Source: DATBSL01 sp964561785 (GTDB lineage Bacteria > Acidobacteriota > Vicinamibacteria > Fen-336). From it: 64,000 bases of DNA. Positions 1 through 7,871 of this stretch are shown here, one piece after another. The notes below the pieces were generated by a model. That model saw only the letters and a list, made by a program, of their open reading frames with translations, was not told where the DNA came from and ran no database searches. Location: the NCBI GenBank assembly GCA_964561785.1, contig CAZLRF010000019.1:21087-85086 (forward strand), read 5' to 3'. Position 1 is the stretch's first letter. The number at the start of each line of letters is the position of its first letter. The position numbers and the translations under genes are program-made.

Positions 1-830
1 ATCGGGCGCGGGGGCGCGATGGGCCTCACCGGCCGCGGCGGGACCGGACGGGCCACGATCCGGGGCGGGGGCACCTGCGACGGCACGGCCGGGGAGGGCG
101 CGGGCGATGCGGGCGCAGCGGCCTCGGCGACGGGTGAAGGGGCGACGGGCGAGGGGGCGGCGGGCGGCGGCGGCGGGGCCGGGGGGGCGATCGGGCGCAC
201 CGGTCCGGCGAGGCGCGGGGCGGTGACGGTCGTACGCACCGGTCCGGGCGCCACGGCCGGGGAGGGAGCCGCGGGCGGAGCACCCGTCCCTGCCTCCTCC
301 GGCGCCCCCTCGAGCGCTCCTTCGGGCGCCGCCTCGAGCTCGGCCGGCGCTTCCGCCTCCGCCTCGAGCTCCGCCGCCTGCGGCTCCGGGAGTGGCACGG
401 GGGGCGGGTGGGCCCCCTTCGGGGCCAGGCGGGGCGCGCCCGGAGCGTGGAGGAGCGCGGCCGGCGCCTCGGCCACGGGCTTCTCGCCCTCGGCCTTCTT
501 CCGCGACCGACCCGACTTGCGCGCCTCGGCCGCTTCGCGCGCGAGTGCCGCCGCGCGCTCGCGCTCGGCACGCTCCGCGGCGACCTTCTCCGCCTGCTCG
601 CGCTCGACGCGGTCCCGCTCGTCCTCGTCCTCGTCGCTCCCGTAGACGCGCCTCTTCTTGGCGGTGAGCGCGTCGATCTTGAGAATACGGCGGAGCTTGT
701 CCGCGGTGTCCTCGTCCACCGAGGAGGAGGCGGTCTTCGCCTCCACCCCGAGCTTCTTCAGGCGGTCGATGACCTCCTGGCTCGTGAGGTTGAGGTCCCG
801 GGCGAGACTGAAGACCCTAACGTTCCCCAT
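1..830 (-). CDS. infB: Translation initiation factor IF-2, N-terminal part (truncated by window edge)
   Basis: The protein begins MGNVRVFSLARDL at the ATG at 830-828 and continues with the IF2_N helical domain (about residues 1-55; SQEVIDRLKKLGVE is typical). A charged stretch (KKRRVYGSDEDEDERDRVE) and a long Ala/Pro/Glu-rich linker follow, as usual for IF-2 of high-GC bacteria. The GTPase domains lie beyond position 1. IF-2 recruits fMet-tRNA to the 30S subunit and drives subunit joining. The start overlaps the end of nusA by 14 nt, so translation is probably coupled, in the classical rimP-nusA-infB order. No in-frame stop was seen in the parts checked by hand. Confidence 0.93.
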   Translation of the reverse strand, partial: MGNVRVFSLARDLNLTSQEVIDRLKKLGVEAKTASSSVDEDTADKLRRILKIDALTAKKRRVYGSDEDEDERDRVEREQAEKVAAERAERERAAALAREAAEARKSGRSRKKAEGEKPVAEAPAALLHAPGAPRLAPKGAHPPPVPLPEPQAAELEAEAEAPAELEAAPEGALEGAPEEAGTGAPPAAPSPAVAPGPVRTTVTAPRLAGPVRPIAPPAPPPPPAAPSPVAPSPVAEAAAPASPAPSPAVPSQVPPPRIVARPVPPRPVRPIAPPRP

Positions 831-2292
831 CCGTCCCACCCTCCTCGCCGGCCGGGGCCACGCCCGCCGACGCCTCCGCCGGCGCGCCGTGCGCCGCCGC
901 GGCCCCGTCCGCGTCCTCGACGGCCGGGGCCGACGCCTCCACCTCCCCCTCCGCCTCGTCGGCGCCCGCGGCGTGCTCCGCCGCCTGGCGCTCGGCCTCG
1001 TCGGCCGCGTCGCGCGCGTCCCACTCCAGCTTCGCCTGGGCCGCCGCCTCGCGGACCTTCTCGATCGTCTTCGGGCCGAAGCCCTCGATGACGGAGAGCT
1101 CGTCGTCGCTCAGCTCGAGGAGGTGGGCGAGGCCGTGCACCCCCGCCTCGACCAGCTTCTGGACGGTCTTCTCCCCGATCCCGTGGCGCTCGAGGCTGCG
1201 GATCTCGTCGACCGCCCGCGCCATGCGCGCCATCTCGGCCTCGACCTCGCGGCGCTTCTCCTCCTCGCTCTTGATGTCGATCCGCCAGCCCACGATCTTG
1301 GCGGCGAGGCGCACGTTCTGGCCCTTCTTGCCGATGGCGAGGCTGAGCTGCTTGTCCTCGACCACGACCTCCATGATGCGCTGCTCCTCGTCGACGATCG
1401 AGACGCGGCTCACCTTGGCCGGGGACAGGGCGTTCACCACGAACGTCGCGGGGTCGTCGTTCCACTCCACGATGTCGATCTTCTCGCCCCGCAGCTCCCG
1501 GATGATCGACTGGACGCGGGTGCCCTTCATGCCCACGCAGGCGCCCACGGGGTCGACGTCGCGCTCGCGGGAGACGACCGCCACCTTGGCCCGCTCCCCC
1601 GCCTCGCGCACGGCGCCCTTGATCTGCACGGTGCCGTCGTAGATCTCGGGCACCTCCATCTCGAACAGCTTCACGAGCAGGGCGGGATCGGTGCGGCTCA
1701 CGATGACCTGGGGGCCCTTGGCCGCCTTCGCCACCCGGACGATGGCGACGCGGACCCGGTCGCCGGTCTGGTACGCCTCGGCCCGGCTCTGCTCCTTGCG
1801 GGGCAGGAGCGCCTCGGCGCGTCCGAGGTCGACCACGAGGTCGCCCATCTCCTGGCGCTTGACGATACCGTTCACGACCTCGCCCACCCGCCCGGAGTAC
1901 TCGGCGAAGACGTTGTCGCGCTCCGCCTCCCGCACTTTCTGGAAGATGACCTGCTTCGCGGTCTGCGCGGCGATCCGCCCGAGCACGTCGGTGGGCTTGG
2001 GGAACTCGATCTCCTGCCCGAGCTCGACCTCGGCCCCCGGGAACATCTGGAGGGCCTCGTCGAGGGTCATCTGGGTCTCGGGGATCTCCACCGTCTCCAC
2101 GACCTGCTTGACCGCGAAGACCTCGATCTGGCCGCTCTCCTCGTTGAAGCGGCTGCGGAGGTCCTCCGCGCCCTTGTAGTACTTCTTCGCCGCGGTCAGG
2201 ATCGCGTCCTCGATCGCGGCGATGATCACCTCCGGGTTGATGTTCTTCTCCCGGCTGATCTGCTCGATTTGCTGACGCAGCTGGCTGGCCAT
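817..2292 (-). CDS. nusA: Transcription termination/antitermination factor NusA
   Basis: This 491-aa protein has the full NusA layout. An N-terminal RNA-polymerase-binding domain (about 1-130) is followed by an S1 domain (about 135-200), KH1 and KH2 (about 200-345, with the GxxG-type loops VGMKGTR and IGKKGQN), helix-hairpin-helix-like repeats (about 375-435, HGIGEKT and EGFGPKT) and an acidic Ala/Glu-rich tail. NusA binds RNAP and modulates pausing, termination and antitermination. It lies 19 nt after rimP and overlaps infB by 14 nt. The leader of this operon contains a terminator on which NusA itself might act; that link is inference. Confidence 0.97.
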   Translation of the reverse strand: MASQLRQQIEQISREKNINPEVIIAAIEDAILTAAKKYYKGAEDLRSRFNEESGQIEVFAVKQVVETVEIPETQMTLDEALQMFPGAEVELGQEIEFPKPTDVLGRIAAQTAKQVIFQKVREAERDNVFAEYSGRVGEVVNGIVKRQEMGDLVVDLGRAEALLPRKEQSRAEAYQTGDRVRVAIVRVAKAAKGPQVIVSRTDPALLVKLFEMEVPEIYDGTVQIKGAVREAGERAKVAVVSRERDVDPVGACVGMKGTRVQSIIRELRGEKIDIVEWNDDPATFVVNALSPAKVSRVSIVDEEQRIMEVVVEDKQLSLAIGKKGQNVRLAAKIVGWRIDIKSEEEKRREVEAEMARMARAVDEIRSLERHGIGEKTVQKLVEAGVHGLAHLLELSDDELSVIEGFGPKTIEKVREAAAQAKLEWDARDAADEAERQAAEHAAGADEAEGEVEASAPAVEDADGAAAAHGAPAEASAGVAPAGEEGGTDGER

Positions 2293-2311
2293 TCCTTACC
2301 CTGTCTCGTGC

Positions 2312-2767
2312 CTAGGAAAACTCGACCTCGAGCCGGCCGTGGGAGATCTTGGCGAGGGGGACCCGCGCCTCGCCCTCGCCCCGCGCGAGGTCGAGGGTGA
2401 GGAACCCGCCCTCGCAGGAGACGATGCGCCCCGTCCAGTGACGCCGCCCCTCCACCGGCTCGTAGCTCGAGACCTTCGCGAGCCGGCCCGCGTAGCGCCG
2501 GTAGTCGGCCTCGCCCCGCAGCGGCCGGTCGAGCCCGGGCGAGGACACCTCGAGGGTGTAGTGCCCCTCGATCGGGTCTTCCGCGTCGAGGATGGCGGAG
2601 ACCTCCTCCGACACGGACTGCAGAGCGTCGAGCCCGATGCCGCCTCCGGGCTGGTCCACGAAGAGGCGCACCACCACGCCTCCCTTGCCCCGCTTGACCT
2701 CGACGTCGACGAGCTCGAGGCCGCGGTCGTTCGCCACCCGCAGGCCGACGGACCTCACCCGCTCCAC
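2312..2767 (-). CDS. rimP: Ribosome maturation factor RimP
   Basis: RimP assists 30S ribosomal subunit maturation. The frame is open far upstream, antisense to the TonB receptor, so the start was chosen as the GTG at 2767-2765. It is preceded by AGGAGG with about 6 nt spacing and gives 151 aa, the usual family length. Family features include LELVDVEV, the VRLFVDQPGG stretch, VSEEVSAILD, the conserved EVSSPGLDRPL motif (about residues 70-80) and a C-terminal SH3-like domain ending KISHGRLEVEFS. It is the first gene of rimP-nusA-infB; a promoter and a leader terminator lie just upstream. Confidence 0.95.
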   Translation of the reverse strand: MERVRSVGLRVANDRGLELVDVEVKRGKGGVVVRLFVDQPGGGIGLDALQSVSEEVSAILDAEDPIEGHYTLEVSSPGLDRPLRGEADYRRYAGRLAKVSSYEPVEGRRHWTGRIVSCEGGFLTLDLARGEGEARVPLAKISHGRLEVEFS

Positions 2768-2800
2768 CGTCCCCTCCTGCCTCGCCAGGTTGTCTCCTCC

Positions 2801-2826
2801 AAAAAAAAGAGTGGGCGAGCCCACTC
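2801..2826 (-). terminator. Intrinsic terminator/attenuator in the rimP-nusA-infB leader
   Basis: On the minus strand an 8-bp perfect stem (GAGTGGGC/GCCCACTC, 2826-2809, 2-nt loop) is followed at once by eight T residues (2808-2801). It sits between the predicted promoter (2855-2883) and the rimP start (2767), so a transcript must pass it to reach rimP. An upstream TCTGG/CCAGA pairing overlaps the base of the terminator stem and could be an alternative fold. Hairpin and T-run are direct observations; regulation is inferred. Confidence 0.75.
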
Positions 2827-2854
2827 TGGTCCAGCGCCCAAAGCCAGAACATGA

Positions 2855-2883
2855 ATGATACCAGCAACGGGGCGTCACGGCAA
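2855..2883 (-). promoter_or_regulatory. Predicted sigma70-type promoter of rimP-nusA-infB
   Basis: On the minus strand TTGCCG (2883-2878) and TATCAT (2860-2855) are separated by exactly 17 nt, and TGG before the -10 makes an extended -10 element. Transcription would start near 2848, giving an approximately 80-nt leader that contains the terminator at 2826-2801. Confidence 0.7.
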
Positions 2884-3004
2884 GGAAAGCAGGCCGGGCC
2901 GAGAATCCGCTTGCCCCGCCGCACCGGGCCGGTGTAGCGTCACGGTCCCGTCGAATCGCGATCACAACCTGCGGCCCGGAACCCCCGGGCCAGGAGGACG
3001 AACT

Positions 3005-5293
3005 GTGAAGAGGCTGCTTCCCTCGATCCCGGCCCTGGCGTTCGCCGCCCTGCTGCTGCCTGCGGCCGCCCGCCCCCAGGCCCCCTCGCCCCCCGAGCCG
3101 CCCGCCCAGGCCGCGGCCCCGGAGGAGCAGGCGCCGCGGATCCTCGAGGAGGTCACCGTCACCGCCCAGAAGCGCGAGGAGAACGTCCAGGACGTCCCCC
3201 TCGCGGTGACGACCCTCGATCCGGACCAGCTCACGCTTCTCTCCGCGGGCGGCGCCGACGTCAAGTTCCTCTCCGCCCGCGTCCCGAGCCTCCTCCTCGA
3301 GTCCTCCTTCGGCCGGGCCTTCCCCCGCTTCTACATCCGGGGACTCGGCAACACCGATTTCGACCTCAACGCCTCGCAGCCGGTGTCGATGATCGTCGAC
3401 GAGGTGGTGCTCGAGAACCCGATCCTCAAGGGGATGCCGATCTTCGACGTGCAGCGCACGGAGGTCCTGCGGGGCCCGCAGGGGACGTTGTTCGGCCGCA
3501 ACACCCCCGCCGGCATCGTGAAGTTCGACACCGTCAAGCCGTCCCGGGAGGGTGACGGCTTCGCCCGCGTGTCCTACGGCACCTTCGACAACGTCGACTT
3601 CAAGGGGGCGCTCGGGGGCCCGCTCTCCGACACCGTCTCGGCGCGCGCGTCCCTGCTCTTCCAGTCGCAGTCCGACTGGATCGACAACACCTTCACCGGA
3701 GAGCAGGACGCGCTCGGCGGGCAGCGCACGTGGGCGGGGCGCCTGCAGCTCCTCTGGCAGCCCTCCGAGAGGTTCAGCGCCCTCGCGAACGTCCACGGGT
3801 GGGACCTCGACGGCACCGCCCGCATCTTCCGCGCCAACATCCTCGAGAAGGGGACGAACGCCCTCGTGGACGGCTACGAGCAGGACGCGGTGTCCCAGGA
3901 CGGCCTCAACCAGCAGGAGATCCGGGAGTACGGCGGCGCGCTCAAGCTCGAGTACGACTTCGGCAAGGCGACGCTCACCTCCGTCACGGGCTACGAGACG
4001 CTCGACCAGATGTACTCCCGAGGCGACATCGACGGCGGCTTCGGCGCGGTGTTCGCCCCCCCGTCCGGCCCCGGCCTCATCCCCTTCCCCTCCGAGAGCG
4101 CGGACGGCCTGCCCGAGCTCGACCAGTTCACACAGGAGCTGCGCCTCGCCAGCCACACGAAGGGACGCTGGGACTGGCTGCTGGGCTTCTACTACTTCGA
4201 CGAGAGCCTCAAGGCGGAGACCTTCAGCTACAACACCCTCGCCCCGGGCAACCCCCAGGACGGCTACGCGTTCCAGACGCAGGACGCCACCTCGTGGGCC
4301 GGCTTCGCCTCGCTCGACTTCCGGCCGACCGACAGATGGGCGCTCAAGGGCGGCCTGCGCTACACGACCGACCAGAAGGACTTCGCGGCCGAGAGGCCCG
4401 ACCCCACGTTCCAGCTGCCCACCGTGCGCCCGATCCAGGTCTCGACCGACGCCGACCTCCTCACGTGGGACCTCTCGGCGACCTTCAAGGCGAGCGGGAA
4501 CGTGAACCTCTACAGCCGGGTCGGGACCGGCTTCCGCGCGCCCTCGATCCAGGGCCGCATCCTCTTCTGCGCCGACTTCGAGGGCGGGACGAACCCGGCC
4601 ACCAACTGCGTCTCCGTGGCCGACGAGGAGAAGATCACGTCGTTCGAGGTCGGGGCGAAGACCGAGCTCGCCCGGAAGCTGCGCCTGAACGTGGCCGGCT
4701 ACCTCTACGAGGTCGACGGGCAGCAGATCGTGGCGGTCGGGGGGAAGTTCAACACCGCGACGCTGCTCAACGCCGACCGGACGAACGGCTACGGGTTCGA
4801 GGTGGACCTCGACTGGGCTCCGTCTGCGGGCTGGCTCTTCACCCTCGGAACGTCCTACAACCACACCGAGATCGACGACCCGAGCCTCGCGGTCGCGATC
4901 TGCGGCGGGGGCTGCACGGTCACGAGCCCGGTCGTGGACGGCCTCGCGCGCGTCGACGGCAACCCTCTCCCGCACGCCCCGGAGTGGATCGTGAGCGGGA
5001 TCGTGGACTACCGCCGCGTCCTCGGCCAGGGCGTCTTCAAGGCGGGCGCCGACTTCTCGTACCACAGCGAGAAGAGCTTCTTCCTCTACCGCTCGAGGGA
5101 GTTCGTCTCCGACGCCTTCGAGCTGGGGGCGCGCGTCGCCTACGCGTTCGGGAAGGGCCGCTTCGAGGTGGCCGCGTTCGGCCGCAACCTGACCGACGAG
5201 GTGATCGTCCAGAACGGGATCGACTTCAACAACCTGACCGGCATGACGAACGAGCCGCGCACGATCGGCTTCGAGGTCGTGACGAAGTTCTAG
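3005..5293 (+). CDS. TonB-dependent outer-membrane receptor
   Basis: This 762-aa outer-membrane beta-barrel importer energised by TonB starts at the GTG at 3005, 7 nt after AGGAGG; an upstream in-frame ATG would run through the rimP promoter. A signal peptide (KRLLPSIPALAFAALLLPAAA) and a Pro/Ala-rich spacer precede the plug domain (about residues 45-165), which has VTAQKREENVQDVPLAV, FYIRGLGN and TEVLRGPQGTLFGRNTPAG. The barrel follows and ends in an aromatic Phe (VVTKF). The sequence resembles the large sphingomonad-type receptor group, but the substrate cannot be told. It stands alone with no TonB/ExbBD or transporter partner, and converges on rimO so that the two stop codons overlap in CTAG (5290-5293). 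Confidence 0.93.
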   Translation: MKRLLPSIPALAFAALLLPAAARPQAPSPPEPPAQAAAPEEQAPRILEEVTVTAQKREENVQDVPLAVTTLDPDQLTLLSAGGADVKFLSARVPSLLLESSFGRAFPRFYIRGLGNTDFDLNASQPVSMIVDEVVLENPILKGMPIFDVQRTEVLRGPQGTLFGRNTPAGIVKFDTVKPSREGDGFARVSYGTFDNVDFKGALGGPLSDTVSARASLLFQSQSDWIDNTFTGEQDALGGQRTWAGRLQLLWQPSERFSALANVHGWDLDGTARIFRANILEKGTNALVDGYEQDAVSQDGLNQQEIREYGGALKLEYDFGKATLTSVTGYETLDQMYSRGDIDGGFGAVFAPPSGPGLIPFPSESADGLPELDQFTQELRLASHTKGRWDWLLGFYYFDESLKAETFSYNTLAPGNPQDGYAFQTQDATSWAGFASLDFRPTDRWALKGGLRYTTDQKDFAAERPDPTFQLPTVRPIQVSTDADLLTWDLSATFKASGNVNLYSRVGTGFRAPSIQGRILFCADFEGGTNPATNCVSVADEEKITSFEVGAKTELARKLRLNVAGYLYEVDGQQIVAVGGKFNTATLLNADRTNGYGFEVDLDWAPSAGWLFTLGTSYNHTEIDDPSLAVAICGGGCTVTSPVVDGLARVDGNPLPHAPEWIVSGIVDYRRVLGQGVFKAGADFSYHSEKSFFLYRSREFVSDAFELGARVAYAFGKGRFEVAAFGRNLTDEVIVQNGIDFNNLTGMTNEPRTIGFEVVTKF

Positions 5294-6687
5294 ACGATCC
5301 GCGCGACCAGGTCGTAGGGGTGGGCCTCCGTCACCTCCGCGGTGACGAAGGTGCCGGGGGCCGCCCGTCCGTCGTTGAGGATGACCTGGCCGTCGATCTC
5401 CGGGGCCTGGGCGGCCGTGCGGCCGCGCAGGAGCAGGTCGCTGTCCGGGTGGGTGCCCTCGACGAGGACCTCCACGCGCTCCCCGACCCGGGCCCGGTTG
5501 CGCCGGGCCGAGAGGCGCTTCTGGAGCGACATCAGCTTCCGCCGCCGGGCCTCCTTGACCCTCGCCGGCAGGCGCCCGGGCAGGTCGAACGAGGTCGTGC
5601 CCTCCTCGTCGGAGAACGTGAAGACCCCGACGTGGTCGAAGCGCGCCTGCTCCACGAAGCGCAGGAGGCGCGCGAAGTCCTCGTCGGTCTCCCCCGGGAA
5701 GCCGACGATGAAGGAGGTCCGGATCGCGACGCCCGGCACCCGCTCGCGGATCCGCTCGATCATCCCGAGGAGGTTTCCCCGCCCCGTCGGCCGCCTCATC
5801 CGCCGCAGCACGGGCTCGCTCGCGTGCTGGAGGGGGATGTCGACGTACTTCACGACCTTCTCCTCGGACGCGATCGCATCGAGAATCGGGTCGGTCAGGG
5901 TGGAGGGGTACGCGTACATCACCCGGACCCACCGGATCCCGTCCACGCGCCCCAGACGCCGCAGGAGATAGCCGAGGCCGTCGCGCACCCCGTGGTCGAG
6001 CCCGTAGCGGGTCGAGTCCTGGGCCACGAGGACCACCTCCCGGACGCCGCGCTCCGCGAGCCCCCTCACTTCCGCCACCACGTCCTCGACGTTGCGGGAG
6101 CGGTGGCGGCCGCGCAGCGTCGGGATGATGCAGAACGAGCACGCGTAGTCGCAGCCCTCGCTGATCTTCACGTAGGCGAGCCAGGGCGGGGTGGAGAGCA
6201 CGCGGGGCGCGGTGTGGTCGTAGACCCAGGTGGGCGGGCCCGGGTCCGCCTCGGCCAGGGAGGTGTCCTCGCCCGACGCGGCGCGAACGATGTCCTCCAC
6301 CTGCCCGGTGCCGAGCGTGGCGTCGATCTCCGGGATCTCCCGCCGCAGCTCGGCGTCGTAGCGCTGCGTGAGGCAGCCGGTCACGACCAGCCGCTTCCCC
6401 CCGCCGCGTCCCTTCTCCCTCGCCATCTCCAGGACGGCGTCGACCGACTCCTGCTTCGCCCGGTCGATGAACGCGCAGGTGTTCACCACCAGCACGTCGG
6501 CCTCCTTCGCGTCGGCCACCAGCCGGTAGCCGGCCCCCCGGAGCCGGCCCAGCATCACCTCGCCGTCGACGAGGTTCTTGGGACAGCCGAGGGAGACCAT
6601 CCCGACCGTCTTTCGCGCGCCATCCCGCCGGGCTCGGGGGCGGTCCACCCTGGGGGGCTTCCCGCCCCCCAGGTCCCCCGGGGCCAT
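5290..6687 (-). CDS. rimO: Ribosomal protein S12 methylthiotransferase RimO (radical SAM)
   Basis: RimO adds a methylthio group to an Asp of ribosomal protein S12. The 465-aa product has the UPF0004 domain (SLGCPKNLVDGE, VVNTCAFI, VTGCLTQRY, three Cys for one Fe-S cluster), the radical-SAM CxxxCxxC motif (CDYACSFCIIP), the GFPGETDEDF motif and a C-terminal TRAM domain. The ATG at 6687 shares one base with the TGA of the upstream small gene, implying coupling. It leaves about 28 residues before MVSLGCPKN, so a later start is possible. Confidence 0.93.
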   Translation of the reverse strand: MAPGDLGGGKPPRVDRPRARRDGARKTVGMVSLGCPKNLVDGEVMLGRLRGAGYRLVADAKEADVLVVNTCAFIDRAKQESVDAVLEMAREKGRGGGKRLVVTGCLTQRYDAELRREIPEIDATLGTGQVEDIVRAASGEDTSLAEADPGPPTWVYDHTAPRVLSTPPWLAYVKISEGCDYACSFCIIPTLRGRHRSRNVEDVVAEVRGLAERGVREVVLVAQDSTRYGLDHGVRDGLGYLLRRLGRVDGIRWVRVMYAYPSTLTDPILDAIASEEKVVKYVDIPLQHASEPVLRRMRRPTGRGNLLGMIERIRERVPGVAIRTSFIVGFPGETDEDFARLLRFVEQARFDHVGVFTFSDEEGTTSFDLPGRLPARVKEARRRKLMSLQKRLSARRNRARVGERVEVLVEGTHPDSDLLLRGRTAAQAPEIDGQVILNDGRAAPGTFVTAEVTEAHPYDLVARIV

Positions 6688-6956
6688 CAGTGCGCCTTGC
6701 CGGGGGCGTCGATCTCGTTGCCCCACTCGCGGAGCTTGTCGCGGTCGCTCGCGGCGTAGAGCTCGTCGCCGATGTCGGCGATCTGGTCGGAGACGCCCCC
6801 GATGACCTCCATCTCCTCGCCCTGCTGCGACATGAGGGAGAGGTGGTGGGCGATGGCGTCCAGGCGGGGCACGGCCTTGTCCATCGCCAGGAGCAGCCCC
6901 TCCACCAGCTCCACCAGGGCCTTCCGGCTCAGGCCGTCGTGCCACGTCGGTTCCAT
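6687..6956 (-). CDS. Small helical protein of unknown function upstream of rimO
   Basis: This 89-aa product is not recognised. The ATG at 6956 follows GAGGAGG closely. The sequence is predicted mostly helical with heptad-like Leu/Ile spacing (LVELVEGLLLAMDKAVPRL, IADIGDELYAAS) and no Cys clusters, signal peptide or membrane segment. Its stop overlaps the rimO start by one base, so the two are probably co-translated. A helical cytosolic scaffold or binding protein is plausible but not shown. Confidence 0.75.
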   Translation of the reverse strand: MEPTWHDGLSRKALVELVEGLLLAMDKAVPRLDAIAHHLSLMSQQGEEMEVIGGVSDQIADIGDELYAASDRDKLREWGNEIDAPGKAH

Positions 6957-7058
6957 TCGACCTCCTCGGGGAGGACCCTCGCGGGCCCGTCGATCTCCCA
7001 TTCTACCGCGACTCGCGCCCCGCTCCGGCTATACTTCCCCGTCCTCGGGAGAGCGGAC

Positions 7059-7862
7059 ATGGCCATGGGAACGGGCGCGAAGATCGCGATCGGGTGCGGC
7101 TGCCTCGTGCTCCTCGGCGGCGCCGCCGCGGTGGGGCTCGTCGGCTGGGGCGCGTGGTGGGCGAAGGACAAGCTCACCGAGGCCGCCGGCGGCCTCGAGA
7201 CGATCACGGCGAAGGCGGAGGAGATCGAACGGTGGGAGCGGCAGGCGAACGCCAACGCCTACGCCGCCTCCCCCGACGGCGTCATCCCCGAGGACCGGCT
7301 CCTCAAGTTCCTGCAGACCCGCAAGGCCGTCCACGCCGTGTACGAGCGGTACCAGGCCGATCTCGAGCGGCTGCAGAAGAGGTCCGGACAGGAGGGCGAC
7401 ACCCTGTCGCCGACCGACCTGTGGTCAACCGGCGGCCAGCTCGCCGAGGCGTTCGCCGCCCTCCGCCTCGCCCAGATGAAGACGCTGGCCGCGGTCGGGA
7501 TGAGCGAGGAGGAGTACCGCGCGATCCAGGTCGCGGTCTACAAGTCCGCCTGGGCCTCGGACGTGGAGAAGGACACCGGCCGGATGCCGGCGGAGGCGTT
7601 GTCGGGCTCGGTGAGCGAGGCGGCGAAGGGCATCGAGGACGCGGTGAAGGCAGGCCTCGAGGCGGCCCAGCAGCAGGGCGTCCCCGGCGCCGGAGGCGTG
7701 TCCGCGGACGACGTGCGGAAGCTCCAGGAGGAGATGGCCCGGCTCGGGCAGGGCGCCGGCGAGGCCCTCGCGGTCCCCCGGCAGAACGTGGAGCTGTTCC
7801 GCAAGCACGAGGCCGAGATCAAGAAGTACGCGATGAGCGGTCTCGCCCTCGTCGGCCTGTAG
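7059..7862 (+). CDS. Membrane-anchored coiled-coil-rich hypothetical protein
   Basis: This 267-aa protein starts at the ATG at 7059. A short N-terminus leads into one transmembrane segment (about residues 8-30, Gly/Ala/Leu-rich, containing CGC), followed by a mainly helical, charged domain that would be extracytoplasmic. The region at about 35-130 (LQTRKAVHAVYERYQADLERLQ) and a C-terminal helix (about 215-267) look like coiled coils. There are no catalytic motifs. It is divergent from the rimO pair; TATACT at 7030-7035 might be its -10, but no -35 is clear. Function unknown. Confidence 0.75.
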   Translation: MAMGTGAKIAIGCGCLVLLGGAAAVGLVGWGAWWAKDKLTEAAGGLETITAKAEEIERWERQANANAYAASPDGVIPEDRLLKFLQTRKAVHAVYERYQADLERLQKRSGQEGDTLSPTDLWSTGGQLAEAFAALRLAQMKTLAAVGMSEEEYRAIQVAVYKSAWASDVEKDTGRMPAEALSGSVSEAAKGIEDAVKAGLEAAQQQGVPGAGGVSADDVRKLQEEMARLGQGAGEALAVPRQNVELFRKHEAEIKKYAMSGLALVGL

Positions 7863-7871
7863 GAGGCGGGG

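Noticed and set aside
2768..3004. A tRNA (metY-like) in the rimP leader explaining the terminator
   Set aside because: No cloverleaf or T-arm consensus is present in this interval on either strand.
2312..6142. A 1276-codon open frame on the minus strand
   Set aside because: Only its end (2312-2767) is RimP; the rest is antisense to the TonB receptor and rimO frames, a common effect of high GC. The same applies to the very long frames at 32525-38140, 35251-38808, 17047-19713 and 39714-43622.
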